A DNA stretch of 64,000 bases, from assembly GCA_963677625.2 (NCBI GenBank), contig CAXXSW010000011.1, forward strand, positions 1 to 64,000. The letters are read 5' to 3'. Source of the stretch: UBA1351 sp963677625. Its GTDB lineage: Bacteria; Bacillota; Clostridia; Lachnospirales; Vallitaleaceae. The notes below the pieces were generated by a model. It searched no databases, was not told the DNA's origin, and was given only the letters and a program-made list of their open reading frames with translations. Numbering within the stretch: the first letter of the stretch is position 1; every line of letters begins with the position of its first letter. The translations under genes were made by a program, and so were the position numbers. This document shows, piece by piece, positions 9,314 to 19,700 of the stretch.

Positions 9314-9344
9314 AAAATAAAAGCTTATACGCAGGAGGATTATC

Positions 9345-9767
9345 ATGGAATTTATTTTAACTATAACTATTCTATTAGTTGCAGCAACCGTTTATGCAGG
9401 TGTTTATGTATTCAAGAAAAAACTTAACAAAGAACAAACACAAAAGATTATGGGTGTAAGTGTCAGTTCTTTTATCGTCATCATGATTGGCGCCGCTGTT
9501 TTTATGCTGAGTGGTTATAATGCATCAGCAGCCGGTACAGTAGCTGATGCACCTTCTATAGGTGAAGGTCTTAAATATCTTGGTGCAGCACTTTCGACTG
9601 GTCTTGCCTGTATCGGAACTGGTGTTGCCGTTGCAGCAGCAGCTTCAGCAGCTATAGGTGCCATTAGTGAAGATCCTAAGTTACTTGGTAGAACAGTAAT
9701 TTTCGTTGGTTTATCAGAAGGTATCGCTATTTATGGATTGATTATATCCATTATGATTCTTGGCTAA
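9345..9767 (+). CDS. ntpK: V/A-type ATPase proteolipid subunit K
   Basis: This 140-residue membrane ring subunit has four predicted helices (about 3-22, 38-57, 75-104 and 113-138). The ion-carrying carboxylate is Glu125 in GLSEGIAIYG of the last helix. Only the second hairpin carries a carboxylate, as in other duplicated K subunits, and the first hairpin looks shortened. No Gln is visible at the helix position that helps bind sodium in E. hirae NtpK, so coupling-ion specificity cannot be fixed from sequence. AGGAGG precedes the ATG. Confidence 0.92.
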   Translation: MEFILTITILLVAATVYAGVYVFKKKLNKEQTQKIMGVSVSSFIVIMIGAAVFMLSGYNASAAGTVADAPSIGEGLKYLGAALSTGLACIGTGVAVAAAASAAIGAISEDPKLLGRTVIFVGLSEGIAIYGLIISIMILG

Positions 9768-9810
9768 TACTTAAGATAAATCTAATGCCGACATATAAGA
9801 AGGTGTAAAA

Positions 9811-10119
9811 ATGAAAATGTACTTAATCAGTGATAATATTGATACACTAACTGGGATGCGACTGGCAGGTATTACAGGTGTAGTTGTCCATAAGGATACA
9901 GAAGTATATGATGAACTGGATAGAATCCTAAAGGACAAACAAGTTGGTGTGCTTCTTATCACAGAGAAGATTAACAAGTTAGTTGAAAAACGGATAACGG
10001 AAATTAAGATGGATTATGCCACTCCTTTGATTGTTATTATTCCGGACCGCCATGGTTCTGAAAAAGGACTGGATTCCATTACAAAATATGTACGTGAGGC
10101 TATTGGGTTGAAGCTATAG
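9811..10119 (+). CDS. ntpG: V/A-type ATPase subunit F
   Basis: The 102-residue subunit F binds subunit D in the central rotor shaft. The Rossmann-like beginning MKMYLISDNIDTLTGMRLAG and the segment GVLLITEKINKLV are typical, and the length matches the family. GAAGGTG precedes the ATG. It sits between K and E in the operon. Confidence 0.9.
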   Translation: MKMYLISDNIDTLTGMRLAGITGVVVHKDTEVYDELDRILKDKQVGVLLITEKINKLVEKRITEIKMDYATPLIVIIPDRHGSEKGLDSITKYVREAIGLKL

Positions 10120-10136
10120 ATAAAGAAGGTGAATGT

Positions 10137-10754
10137 ATGCCAACCATTGCAGTCAAATTAGATCGATTTCGAGCTGATATCATGCGTGATGTAACAGAAA
10201 AGAAAAAAGCTATTGAAACAAAAGTTGACAATAAACTTGCAAAAGATTATGAACAACAAGAGCTTCAATTTTTGGAAGATGCATATGAAATCATTCAGAA
10301 TGGTCTAAAAAAAATAGATAAAGAAAAAAATGAGGTTATATCAAAAACCTTGATGGAAAATAAGGTTAAAATGTTGGCCAAGAGGAAAGAGATTATCGAT
10401 GAAGCTTTCAACTTGGCAAGAGTGAAGATTGAGGCCTATACTAAAACAGAGGAATACAAAACTAAACTTATTCAAAAGATTAAAGAGTATATGGAGTTTT
10501 TAGGAGACGGTAATTATACCATATATATTAATTACAAAGATAAGGATTTGTACAAGGAACTCCATGAGGCTTTTCCTGACCAGAAGATTTTTATTGAGAA
10601 GAAGCATATTGAGATGTTAGGTGGTTGTAAGCTTTTAAATACGACGACTAATGTTTACCTTGATGACTCTTATGAAAAGCGTCTGGAAGCAGAAGAGGAA
10701 AACTTCTTGCAACAATGTGGTTTAGAGATTAATGAAAAAGTAGGTGACCAGTAA
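10137..10754 (+). CDS. ntpE: V/A-type ATPase subunit E (peripheral stalk)
   Basis: A 205-residue stalk protein with a long N-terminal charged helix (to about residue 95) and a globular C-terminal domain that docks on subunit B. It is the partner of the G/H subunit encoded at the start of the operon. The stop codon overlaps the start of the A subunit by one base (TAATG), which implies translational coupling. Confidence 0.88.
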   Translation: MPTIAVKLDRFRADIMRDVTEKKKAIETKVDNKLAKDYEQQELQFLEDAYEIIQNGLKKIDKEKNEVISKTLMENKVKMLAKRKEIIDEAFNLARVKIEAYTKTEEYKTKLIQKIKEYMEFLGDGNYTIYINYKDKDLYKELHEAFPDQKIFIEKKHIEMLGGCKLLNTTTNVYLDDSYEKRLEAEEENFLQQCGLEINEKVGDQ

Positions 10755-12541
10755 TGGAACAAAAAGGATATATATCTGGAGTAAACGGACCGGTTGTCAC
10801 CGTTTCTGGAACCAATGAACTTTCTATGCTTGAAATGGTTTATGTTGGCGACCTAAAATTAATAGGCGAGGTTATAGGTATAGAATCAAGAAATGCCATT
10901 ATTCAGGTTTATGAATCGACAACAGGTTTGAAAATCGGGGAACCGGTATTTTCAACAGGGGGGCCAATGGCATTGATGTTGGGTCCTGGAATTATTGGAG
11001 GTGTTATTGATGGAATTCAAAGACCTCTTGAGACTCTTTTTGACAAAACAGGGTCTTTCATTGGACGTGGTATAGATACGTCTAATCTTGATATACAAAA
11101 AGAATGGAACGTAGAGATAACGGTTAAAGTTGGAGATCAACTTATACCGGGAAGTGTTTACGCCGAAGTTGAGGAAACCGATTTGGTTACTCATAGGGTA
11201 ATGGTAAAACCTGGTCTATCAGGTCAGGTTATTAAAGTTGAGGCGGATGGAAAATATAAGGTTACAGATACTGTTGTAACAATTAGAGATGAATATGATG
11301 AAGAGATTCCTCTAAGTCTAGTTCAGTATTGGCCTGTTAGAGAGCCAAGACCTTTTTCAGAACGAAAAATATTAACGAAACCTTTAGTTACAGGACAACG
11401 GGTTATTGATACACTTTTTCCTATACCAAAAGGTGGAGCTGCTGCTATACCAGGAGGTTTTGGGACTGGAAAAACAATGACTCAGCACCAATTGGCTAAA
11501 TGGTCAGATGCAGATATTATTATATATATAGGCTGTGGAGAACGGGGTAATGAAATTACTGAAGTACTAGAAGACTTCCCCGAACTTATAGATCCAAAAT
11601 CAGGCAAACCTTTGATGGAACGTACTGTTCTTATTGCAAATACTTCCAATATGCCTGTTGCAGCTAGGGAGGCTTCTATATATACAGGGATAACCATAGC
11701 AGAGTATTATCGTGATATGGGATATCATGTTGCAATTATGGCAGATTCAACATCAAGATGGGCTGAGGCCCTTAGGGAGATATCCGGTCGACTAGAAGAA
11801 ATGCCAGCTGAGGAAGGATTTCCAGCCTATTTGCCGTCAAGACTTTCTGCTTTTTATGAAAGGGCAGGGTTGGTGGATACCTTGAATCATAGAGAAGGAT
11901 CTGTTAGTATTATTGGTGCTGTATCACCTCAAGGTGGTGACTTCAGTGAACCAGTAACTCAAAATACTAAAAGGTTCATCCGTTGTTTCTGGGCTCTTGA
12001 TAGGAATCTTGCCTATTCAAGACATTATCCTGCTATACATTGGTTAAATTCTTATAGTGAATATATGAATGAGCTGGAAGACTGGTATAAGGAAAATGTT
12101 ACGGAAGAGTTTATTGATGTACGCCGTGAGATGCTAGCACTACTACAGGAAGAATCCAGCTTAATGGAGATTGTAAAACTGATTGGTGCAGATATTCTTC
12201 CTGAGGAGCAGAAACTCATCTTAGAGATTAGCAAGCTTCTGAGGTTGGGATTCCTTCAACAAAATGCTTTTCACGAAATTGATACTTATGTACCGTTAAT
12301 AAAGCAATTTAAAATGATGGATATTATTATTGAGCTGTATCGGACATCTAAGAAATTGGTTGAAAAAGGTATACCAGTATCTCAATTAAGAAAAACAGGT
12401 ATCTTTGATGAACTAGTTAAAATGAAATATACAATAGATAATGAGCATTTTGAACCCTTTGATGAGTTTAAAGAGCGCATTAGTCATTTTTATGATGAAG
12501 TAACTGAACAATACAAAGGATTTGAGAGGGTGATGAGATAA
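10754..12541 (+). CDS. ntpA: V/A-type ATPase catalytic subunit A
   Basis: The 595-residue catalytic subunit hydrolyses or makes ATP in the A3B3 head. The P-loop GGFGTGKT is at residues 234-241, followed by IYIGCGERGNE with the catalytic Glu. The extra non-homologous insertion typical of V/A-type A subunits is present at about residues 115-185. The start overlaps the ntpE stop by one base and the end overlaps the B subunit start in the same TAATG fashion. Confidence 0.97.
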   Translation: MEQKGYISGVNGPVVTVSGTNELSMLEMVYVGDLKLIGEVIGIESRNAIIQVYESTTGLKIGEPVFSTGGPMALMLGPGIIGGVIDGIQRPLETLFDKTGSFIGRGIDTSNLDIQKEWNVEITVKVGDQLIPGSVYAEVEETDLVTHRVMVKPGLSGQVIKVEADGKYKVTDTVVTIRDEYDEEIPLSLVQYWPVREPRPFSERKILTKPLVTGQRVIDTLFPIPKGGAAAIPGGFGTGKTMTQHQLAKWSDADIIIYIGCGERGNEITEVLEDFPELIDPKSGKPLMERTVLIANTSNMPVAAREASIYTGITIAEYYRDMGYHVAIMADSTSRWAEALREISGRLEEMPAEEGFPAYLPSRLSAFYERAGLVDTLNHREGSVSIIGAVSPQGGDFSEPVTQNTKRFIRCFWALDRNLAYSRHYPAIHWLNSYSEYMNELEDWYKENVTEEFIDVRREMLALLQEESSLMEIVKLIGADILPEEQKLILEISKLLRLGFLQQNAFHEIDTYVPLIKQFKMMDIIIELYRTSKKLVEKGIPVSQLRKTGIFDELVKMKYTIDNEHFEPFDEFKERISHFYDEVTEQYKGFERVMR

Positions 12542-13938
12542 TGAGAGTTGAATATCTGGGAATAAAAGAAGTCAACGGTTCCCTTATTGTCCTTGAAGGA
12601 GTTAAGGGTGCTTCATATGAAGAAATGGTTGATATTAAGCTTGATGATGGACGTACAAAAGTTGGTCGTATTGTCGAATTAAATGAAGATGTTGCAGTTG
12701 TTCAGGTTTTTGAAGGAACAACTGGTATTTCCAATGTTAACGCAAGAACAAGTCTAAGAGGAGATGTACTTAAACTACCTCTATCTAAGGAAATACTTGG
12801 ACGGACTATGGATGGATTGGGACGTCCAATTGATGGCTTAGGAAAAATCAGGCCTGATGTTAAAATGGATGTTAATGGTGAACCTATTAATCCTATTGCT
12901 AGAAAATATCCAAGAAATTATATACAAACAGGTGTATCAGCAATTGATGGATTAACGACCTTGATTCGTGGTCAAAAATTACCTGTCTTTTCAGGAAATG
13001 GACTTCCTCATGATATACTTGCTGTTCAGATAGCAAGGCAAGCCCAGTTGGCTGCTGATTCTGATGAAAAGGATAATTTTGCTATTGTTTTTGCTGCTAT
13101 GGGAGCTAAAAATGATGTTGCATCATACTTTGTAAGAAGTTTTGAGGAAAGTGGTGTACTTGAAAAAGTAACCATGTTTCTTAACTTAGCTAATGATCCT
13201 GTAGTTGAAAGAATTGTTACACCAAGGTGTGCTCTTACAACAGCAGAATATCTGGCCTTTGAACATAATATGCATGTGTTGGTTATTATGACTGACATGA
13301 CTTCTTATTGTGAAGCCCTACGTGAAGTGTCATCATCAAAAGGTGAGATTCCAAGTAGGAAAGGATTCCCGGGTTATATGTATTCTGATTTGGCATCCTT
13401 ATATGAGAGAGCGGGTATGCTTAAAGATAGGGAAGGCTCAATTACACAGATTCCTGTACTTACTATGCCTAACGATGATATCACCCATCCAATCCCTGAC
13501 TTGACAGGTTATATTACAGAAGGACAAGTCGTTTTGGATCGTGGTCTTCACCAGAAGGGCGTATATCCTCCAATTATTGTATTACCATCCCTTTCTAGAC
13601 TAATGAAAGACGGTATTGGCGAAGGATTTACAAGAAAAGACCATCCTCAGGTAGCTAATCAGCTCTTTGCTTCATATGCACATGTTCAGGAAGTTAAGGC
13701 GTTGGCATCAGTAATTGGTGAAGATGAACTGTCTGAAGTGGATAAGATTTATATGCAATTCGGAAAAGAGTTTGAAAATCGTTTTGTAGCTCAAAGATCT
13801 GATGAAAATAGATACATGGAATCTACTCTTGATTTAGGTTGGGATCTTCTTGGTATCCTTCCAAGAAACGAACTTGACCGTTTGGATGAAGATATACTTG
13901 ATAAATATTATAAGCCTCGCAAAAAGGATCGTGATTAG
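12541..13938 (+). CDS. ntpB: V/A-type ATPase regulatory subunit B
   Basis: The 465-residue non-catalytic partner of subunit A in the hexameric head. It lacks a Walker A motif, as expected, and shows the family sequences RNYIQTGVSAIDGLTTLIRG, VFSGNGLPHD and PSRKGFPGYMYSDLASLYERAG. Translation is probably coupled to ntpA through the overlapping TAATG. Length is standard. Confidence 0.97.
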   Translation: MRVEYLGIKEVNGSLIVLEGVKGASYEEMVDIKLDDGRTKVGRIVELNEDVAVVQVFEGTTGISNVNARTSLRGDVLKLPLSKEILGRTMDGLGRPIDGLGKIRPDVKMDVNGEPINPIARKYPRNYIQTGVSAIDGLTTLIRGQKLPVFSGNGLPHDILAVQIARQAQLAADSDEKDNFAIVFAAMGAKNDVASYFVRSFEESGVLEKVTMFLNLANDPVVERIVTPRCALTTAEYLAFEHNMHVLVIMTDMTSYCEALREVSSSKGEIPSRKGFPGYMYSDLASLYERAGMLKDREGSITQIPVLTMPNDDITHPIPDLTGYITEGQVVLDRGLHQKGVYPPIIVLPSLSRLMKDGIGEGFTRKDHPQVANQLFASYAHVQEVKALASVIGEDELSEVDKIYMQFGKEFENRFVAQRSDENRYMESTLDLGWDLLGILPRNELDRLDEDILDKYYKPRKKDRD

Positions 13939-13940
13939 TC

Positions 13941-14567
13941 ATGGATACAAATTTATTTCCTACCAAGGGAAATTTGATGATTTCAAAGAACCGCTTGGCA
14001 CTATCTAAAGTCGGTTACGAACTCATGGACAAAAAACGAAATATTCTTGTGCGTGAAATGATGCAATTTATTGATCAGGCCAAGGAATTACAGGCAGTCA
14101 TTGGTGAAACCTTTGATGATGCTTATGTTGCCCTTCAAAAGGCCAATATAACACTAGGAATTAATACTGTTCAGCAAATTGCTAAAGCTATTGAGTTGGA
14201 AGACCAAATTGTAATCAATGTTCGCTCCATAATGGGTGTGGAGATTCCCATTATTGGAGAGATTGATACGAATTTGAAGCCTCAATTCGGTTTTGCTAGA
14301 ACTAATATTTCTTTGGATGAAGCCTACCAGAAGTTTCTTAAGGTTAAGCAGCTGACTGTTATGCTGGCTGAAGTGGAGAACGCTATTTATCGTTTGGCGA
14401 TTAACGTTAAAAGAACACAAAAACGAGCGAATGCTCTTCAGAATATTATGATTCCTAGATATGAAAAGTTAACTAAGGATATTACAAATGCACTTGAAGA
14501 AAAAGAGCGTGAAGAGTTCATGCGTTTAAAGATGATCAAAAGCTATAAAATCAAGAAAGGTAGCTAA
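13941..14567 (+). CDS. ntpD: V/A-type ATPase subunit D (central rotor shaft)
   Basis: A 208-residue protein whose N- and C-terminal halves form the long antiparallel coiled coil of the rotor. The opening PTKGNLMISKNRLALSKVGY and the C-terminal RRTQKRANALQNI-like segment (here VKRTQKRANALQNIMIPRY) are characteristic. It begins two bases after ntpB and closes the operon, so every subunit needed for a working V/A-type ATPase is encoded here. Confidence 0.95.
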   Translation: MDTNLFPTKGNLMISKNRLALSKVGYELMDKKRNILVREMMQFIDQAKELQAVIGETFDDAYVALQKANITLGINTVQQIAKAIELEDQIVINVRSIMGVEIPIIGEIDTNLKPQFGFARTNISLDEAYQKFLKVKQLTVMLAEVENAIYRLAINVKRTQKRANALQNIMIPRYEKLTKDITNALEEKEREEFMRLKMIKSYKIKKGS

Positions 14568-14613
14568 ACTTGTTAACCTTTCGTAAACAGTCATTGAACT
14601 TTCCTTTATATTA

Positions 14614-14642
14614 TTGACATTGTTTATCTATAGTTGTAGTAT
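14614..14642 (+). promoter_or_regulatory. Promoter of the 53-codon gene
   Basis: A perfect -35 TTGACA (14614-14619), a 17-nt spacer and -10 TAGTAT (14637-14642) lie between the V-ATPase operon and a short open reading frame. This promoter argues that the small frame is transcribed on its own. Confidence 0.7.
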
Positions 14643-14680
14643 GTGTTTAATAGATGAACGATTAAGTAATGGAGGATATT

Positions 14681-14842
14681 ATGACGTTTGAGGATAAAAC
14701 TACGATTTCAAAAGCTGAGATGGATGCATCTGCAAAACGAGCGGTTAGATTACAGGAAATCAATGATGAAATACAGTCAGGAAAAGATTCTGAAATGGCA
14801 AAGATTTTAGCTGAGATTAATGAACGTAATAAGAAAAACTAA
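14681..14842 (+). CDS. Orphan 53-residue charged helical protein
   Basis: ATG 14681 is preceded by GGAGG (14671-14675) and the frame runs 53 codons to TAA 14840-14842. The product begins MTFEDKTTISKAEMDASAKR and is highly charged (many Glu, Asp, Lys), with heptad-like spacing that suggests a helix or short coiled coil. There are no Cys, signal or membrane segments. It has its own consensus promoter and a strong terminator. I do not recognise the family and assign no function. Confidence 0.65.
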   Translation: MTFEDKTTISKAEMDASAKRAVRLQEINDEIQSGKDSEMAKILAEINERNKKN

Positions 14843-14889
14843 GTTTACTTATAGTTTTAAGTTTAGCTGAGTATGTTTGGTGTAAATGA

Positions 14890-14940
14890 AAAGGAGTAGT
14901 TCTTAAGCTGTTTTAGCTGAAGAACTACTCCTTTATTGTG
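14890..14940. terminator. Bidirectional terminator between the 53-codon gene and pyk
   Basis: A 15-bp perfect stem (14890-14904 with 14920-14934; core GGAGTAGTTCTT/AAGAACTACTCC) encloses a smaller AGCT/AGCT hairpin. A-runs on one side and T-runs on the other allow it to work for both converging transcripts. Confidence 0.88.
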
Positions 14941-14959
14941 TTTTGTAAGCTATTAGCTT

Positions 14960-16378
14960 TTAATCGACTTCTTGAATTTTCATTAAGTTGGTATTACCTG
15001 CAACACCAAGTGGTACACCTGCAGTGATAACAACCCTATCTTTTGGTTTGACAAAACCTAATTGTTTTGCTTTTTCTACTGATTTGTAGAAAAGAATATC
15101 ACTAGAGGTCTCTTGTTTTACTAAAAGTGGACGAACACCCCAGTAGAGCATCATTTGTTTCTGAGCTTTTTTTGAAGACGTTGTTGCAATAATTGGCATG
15201 TTAGGTCTAAACATGGAAATCAATCGTGCTGTCTTACCAGAGTAGGTAGGGCAGATGATTGCACTAGCCCGTAAATGTACAGCAGTTGAACATGAAGCGT
15301 ATGAAACAGCATTGGTAACTGATTTTTCTTTAAATTTAAGAATTTTATCAAAAAGACTTTTAAAGTCAATAGTCTTTTCACTGGCTTCAGCGATTTTCTT
15401 CATAACCCTTACAGCTTCCACTGGATATTTTCCTGCAGCTGATTCACCAGAAAGCATAATAGCATCAGTACCATCAAGGACAGCGTTAGCAACATCAGAT
15501 ACTTCGGCTCTTGTAGGACGGGGGTTATTAATCATGGAATCTAACATTTGTGTGGCTGTAATAACTGGAATTTCTGCTTCATTACACTTTTTAATAATCA
15601 TTTTTTGAGTTAGTGGAATGACTTCTGCAGGTGTTTCGACGCCTAGATCGCCTCGAGCAATCATGATACCATCAGATACTTCAATAATGGAATCAATATT
15701 ATCGACGCCCTCTTGTGATTCAATCTTTGAGATAATCTGAACGTCTTTTCCTCCATTTGAATCCAAAAGGTCGCGAATGAAAAGAACATCTTCCTTGGTT
15801 CGAATAAAAGAGGCTGCGACAAAATCAATGTCTTTTGTGATACCAAATTTAATGTCTTCAATATCCTTATCGGTTATTGCTGGCAACTTAAGGTTAATAT
15901 TAGGTACGTTAACACCTTTTCGGTTTTTAACTACGCCACCATTTTTAACAATGCAGATAACTTCTTCCTCATGAATGGCAGTTACTTCAAGCTCGATCAA
16001 TCCATCATCAATAAGGACAATGCTTCCAATGCGGACATCGTCGTGAAGATGAGGATAGTTAATGCAAAACTTTTCAGCAGTACCTTCAAAATCGCCATAG
16101 CAGATAGTAACTGTATGACCGGATTCAAGGGTTACTTGACCATCAACAAAAAGTTTGGTACGAATTTCTGGGCCTCGGGTGTCCATTAAAACAGCTACAG
16201 GAGTATCCAGCTCTTCGCTGACTTCATTAATCATGTTAATAATTTTCTCGTAGCCTTTTTGATTGCCGTGTGAAAGGTTTAATCTAGCAACACTTAATCC
16301 ACTTCTGACGAGGTCAGAAAAAGTCTCTTTGTTGTCACTAGCTGGTCCAAGGGTACAGATGATTTTGGTTTTATTCAT
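14960..16378 (-). CDS. pyk: Pyruvate kinase
   Basis: A 472-residue glycolytic enzyme converting phosphoenolpyruvate and ADP to pyruvate and ATP. The N-terminus TKIICTLGPASDN, the substrate and metal site MDTRGPEIRTK, the catalytic IISKIESQEGVDN and the loop IMIARGDLGVE are all present. The protein ends without the extra PEP-utiliser-like C-terminal domain found in Bacillus-type pyruvate kinases. It is a single gene read opposite to its neighbours, with a -10 TATAAT on the minus strand at 16473-16468. Confidence 0.97.
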   Translation of the reverse strand: MNKTKIICTLGPASDNKETFSDLVRSGLSVARLNLSHGNQKGYEKIINMINEVSEELDTPVAVLMDTRGPEIRTKLFVDGQVTLESGHTVTICYGDFEGTAEKFCINYPHLHDDVRIGSIVLIDDGLIELEVTAIHEEEVICIVKNGGVVKNRKGVNVPNINLKLPAITDKDIEDIKFGITKDIDFVAASFIRTKEDVLFIRDLLDSNGGKDVQIISKIESQEGVDNIDSIIEVSDGIMIARGDLGVETPAEVIPLTQKMIIKKCNEAEIPVITATQMLDSMINNPRPTRAEVSDVANAVLDGTDAIMLSGESAAGKYPVEAVRVMKKIAEASEKTIDFKSLFDKILKFKEKSVTNAVSYASCSTAVHLRASAIICPTYSGKTARLISMFRPNMPIIATTSSKKAQKQMMLYWGVRPLLVKQETSSDILFYKSVEKAKQLGFVKPKDRVVITAGVPLGVAGNTNLMKIQEVD

Positions 16379-16467
16379 GTTTTCCTCCCGATTTTCCTGT
16401 GTTAGGACCTGTGTAAGTATACAGATAGTAGGTGATTAGGGATTAACCCTCACAGGTTCCTCTTTCT

Positions 16468-16496
16468 ATTATAACAAAAAAATGCCATGATAATGA
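16468..16496 (-). promoter_or_regulatory. Promoter of pyk
   Basis: A perfect -10 TATAAT reads leftward at 16473-16468, about 90 nt before the pyk start. The -35 region (TTCATT or TCATTA around 16491-16497) is a poor match, so only the -10 is well supported. Confidence 0.45.
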
Positions 16497-16535
16497 ATAG
16501 TACATATGATAATCTTTATGTGGCTTTTCAAGAAA

Positions 16536-16600
16536 TGTTATAATACAATAGGTATAAGGCGATTTTATATCAAAATCAATTATTTATCAATATTACGCCT
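16536..16600 (+). promoter_or_regulatory. Extended -10 promoter and folded leader before addA
   Basis: TGTTATAAT (16536-16544) is a perfect extended -10. Just after the expected start of transcription, AGGCG (16557-16561) can pair with CGCCT (16596-16600) around an inner ATTTT/AAAAT hairpin. The rest of the 370-base gap between pyk and addA shows nothing I can name. Confidence 0.45.
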
Positions 16601-16751
16601 ACATTAGCATATTATAGACGAATTTGAAAGTAAATTCCATCATCAATTCAACTAAAATTATTATTTTTAGGGCTATTTATATGTCTAAGGTGACATAAGA
16701 ATGTTGAGAATTGATAATAATTATAGATTGACATACTGTAAGGAGACCTAT

Positions 16752-19700
16752 ATGGCATTTACATATACACAAGACCAAAAAAAAGTTATTTTTACTGAGG
16801 GGAGGTCTATACTTGTTTCTGCTGCAGCCGGTTCAGGTAAGACTGCTGTATTAGTTGAACGGATTATTAGGAAGATTACCAATAAAGACCAGTTAGTTTC
16901 TATTGACCAGCTTTTGATTGTGACCTTCACCAAAGCGGCAGCCTCTGAAATGCGTGAGCGTATAGGAAAGGGGATTGAAGAGGCGTTAGAAGCTGAAAGC
17001 GACCCAGTAATATTAGAGCATTTAATTAGCCAGTTAACCCTTTTACCTGCTGCTAATATTATGACCATGCACAGTTTTTGCCTTAAAATTATAAAAAGCT
17101 ATTATCACCTTATTGATCTGGACCCAACCTTCCGTATTGGCAATGAAACAGAGTTGGTCTTACTTAAAGAAGAAATCATGGATGAACTTCTTGAAGATAG
17201 ATATGAAGAGGGAAGTGAGTCATTCCTTGCATTGGTTGAGTCTTTTGCAAGTGGTAAAAATGATAACAAAATTAAAGAAATTATTTTTAGGACATATAGT
17301 TTCGCTATGAGCAATCCTTGGCCTTTAAAGTGGCTGGATGATAGTTATGAACTTCTTCAGATAGAAAGTGTTGAAGAGTTTCTAAATTCTGAATACTATC
17401 AAATGATTGTTAAACATGTGAGGACGGGTTTGATATCGCTTAATACTTTTTTTGAGGAACTAGAGGAACTGATGAACATGGACCAAGGTCCTGATAAATA
17501 TAAGGATACTGTGTCTGCCTTAAAAGATTGGTTACTTTATTCGATTCATCAATTGGAAGAAAAAGACTATCTGGCTGTAGTTAAATATGCTGAACAGGTT
17601 TCTATTCCTGCTCTTTCAAGAAAAAGTAAGGGATACGACAAGGAGTTAGCAGCTAGGGCTAAAGATTTAATTAATGATATTAAAAAGAATATGGCCTCAG
17701 TTTTGGACTTAAGGTATGACCCTGATCATATTTTGGATGAGATAAGTATAATTAGAAGTCTGGTAGGAGAAATTGTCAGTCTAACTAAAGCTTTTAAGGA
17801 AGCATATGAGTCAGAAAAGGAAACTAAGGCTATTATTGATTTTAATGATATTGAGCATTTTGCCTTAAAACTTCTCTATACTGGTAAAGAAGCTTCTGAG
17901 ATTGCAGCTATATATAAAGATCAGTTTGCTGAGGTTTTAGTTGATGAATATCAAGATACCAACGAGGTTCAAGAGGCAATATTAAAAAGTTTATCTAAGG
18001 AGAATAATCTTTTTATGGTTGGTGATCTTAAGCAAAGTATATATAAATTCAGGTTAGCTAAACCTGAGATTTTTAAACAAAAGTATAATACATTTGATTA
18101 TGAAGATAGCCTTCATATTAAAATTGATTTAGCCAAGAACTTTCGTTCAAGAAGTCATGTCCTTAATATGACAAACCATATATTTGAGAGCATTATGAGT
18201 AAAGAGCTTGGCGACGTGGATTATGACCAACATGCCAAACTCAATATGGGGGCGGTTGATTATCAAGAAGGGTCTGACCATGATGATGATTTTATCCCTG
18301 AAATAATTATTGGTGAAAAGGAAGATGACAAGACCAAGGAAGAACTTCAGTCTGAAATGGTCGCTTCTAAGATAAAACAATTACTGTCTGATCCTGATAT
18401 GGAAATATTTGACAAGGACGAAAAAATATTTAGAAGACCTAAATACAGTGATATCTGTGTTCTTATGCGAAGTCCTTCAACAACCATTCAAACCTTAAAA
18501 CAGCTTATGGAAGAAGAGCAGATTCCTTATGAAGCCGACGTTACCAGTGGCTTTTTTGATGCGGTTGAAGTTCAGGTCATTATGAGCATGCTCAAAATCA
18601 TTGATAACCCTTTTCAGGATATCCCTTTGACTTCAGTACTTCGTTCACCCCTTGCCGGTTTGACAGAAAATGAATTGCTACTTATTAGGGAATATGATGA
18701 AGGAGTAAGTTTTCAGGAGGCTTTTTGGTCTTTTGCTTCTGATCAGACAGCCTTAGGTGATGACCTGTTGGAACCCCTTGTTCTAAAGGTAAATCAGTTT
18801 ACTGAACTATATGAGAGTTTTAGACAAAGGGCTAAGCGCTTGTCCCTTGAAGAACTCCTTGACCATATATACAAGGAGACAGGATATTACTTTTATACCG
18901 GATTAATGGAGAATGGCCCTCAACGCATGAATAATCTAGATTATTTAAGACTTCAGGCTAAGAATTTTGAAAACTCTTCTTATAAGGGGCTCTTTAATTT
19001 TATAAGATACGTAGATCACATAAAAAAGTACGAAATTGAAATTCCAGAACCCTTAATTGGTAAAAAAGATAGCGGTGTGGCTATTATGAGTATCCACCGG
19101 AGTAAGGGCTTAGAGTATCCTATTGTCATTATAATGAACATACATAAGGAATTCAATATGATGGACCTTAGAGAAGGTTTTATGCTCCATCAAGAAATGG
19201 GTTTTGCGTGTGATTACTACGATTATAAGCGAAGGTTTCGGATGGAAAGTCCTTTTAGTAAGGCGATTAGGATTAAGAGTAGAGAAGAGCTTCTCAGTGA
19301 GGAACTTAGACTTTTGTATGTAGGTCTTACTAGAGCAAGAGAAAAATTGATCCTTACAGGAGTTGTCAACAAATTAGATAAATTTGAAGACCGATTAATG
19401 GATAATCTTGGATGGGTTGGTAAAGTTGATCTTAATCGTGTAAAGAGGGCTAAGTCTTACCTGGACTGGCTTCTGATGACCTGTCCCCAAAAAGCTGATT
19501 GGGTCAAGTGGGATATATATAGTAAAGAATCTACCATAGCGCTTATGAAGGAATATAGTAAAGAAGTTAAGGAGGTTAATCAGTTAAAAGTCGATATGCT
19601 AAGTCATGCCTTAGTTATGGATAGGAGCATTGATTATCTTCAGGTCCTTAATGAGCCCTACCATCATGAAAACCAGATAGGCAAATATGTGACTATGTCT

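Noticed and set aside
16701..16751. Longer N-terminus of AddA from ATG 16701
   Set aside because: The ribosome binding site TAAGGAG and the family-typical start both point to ATG 16752.
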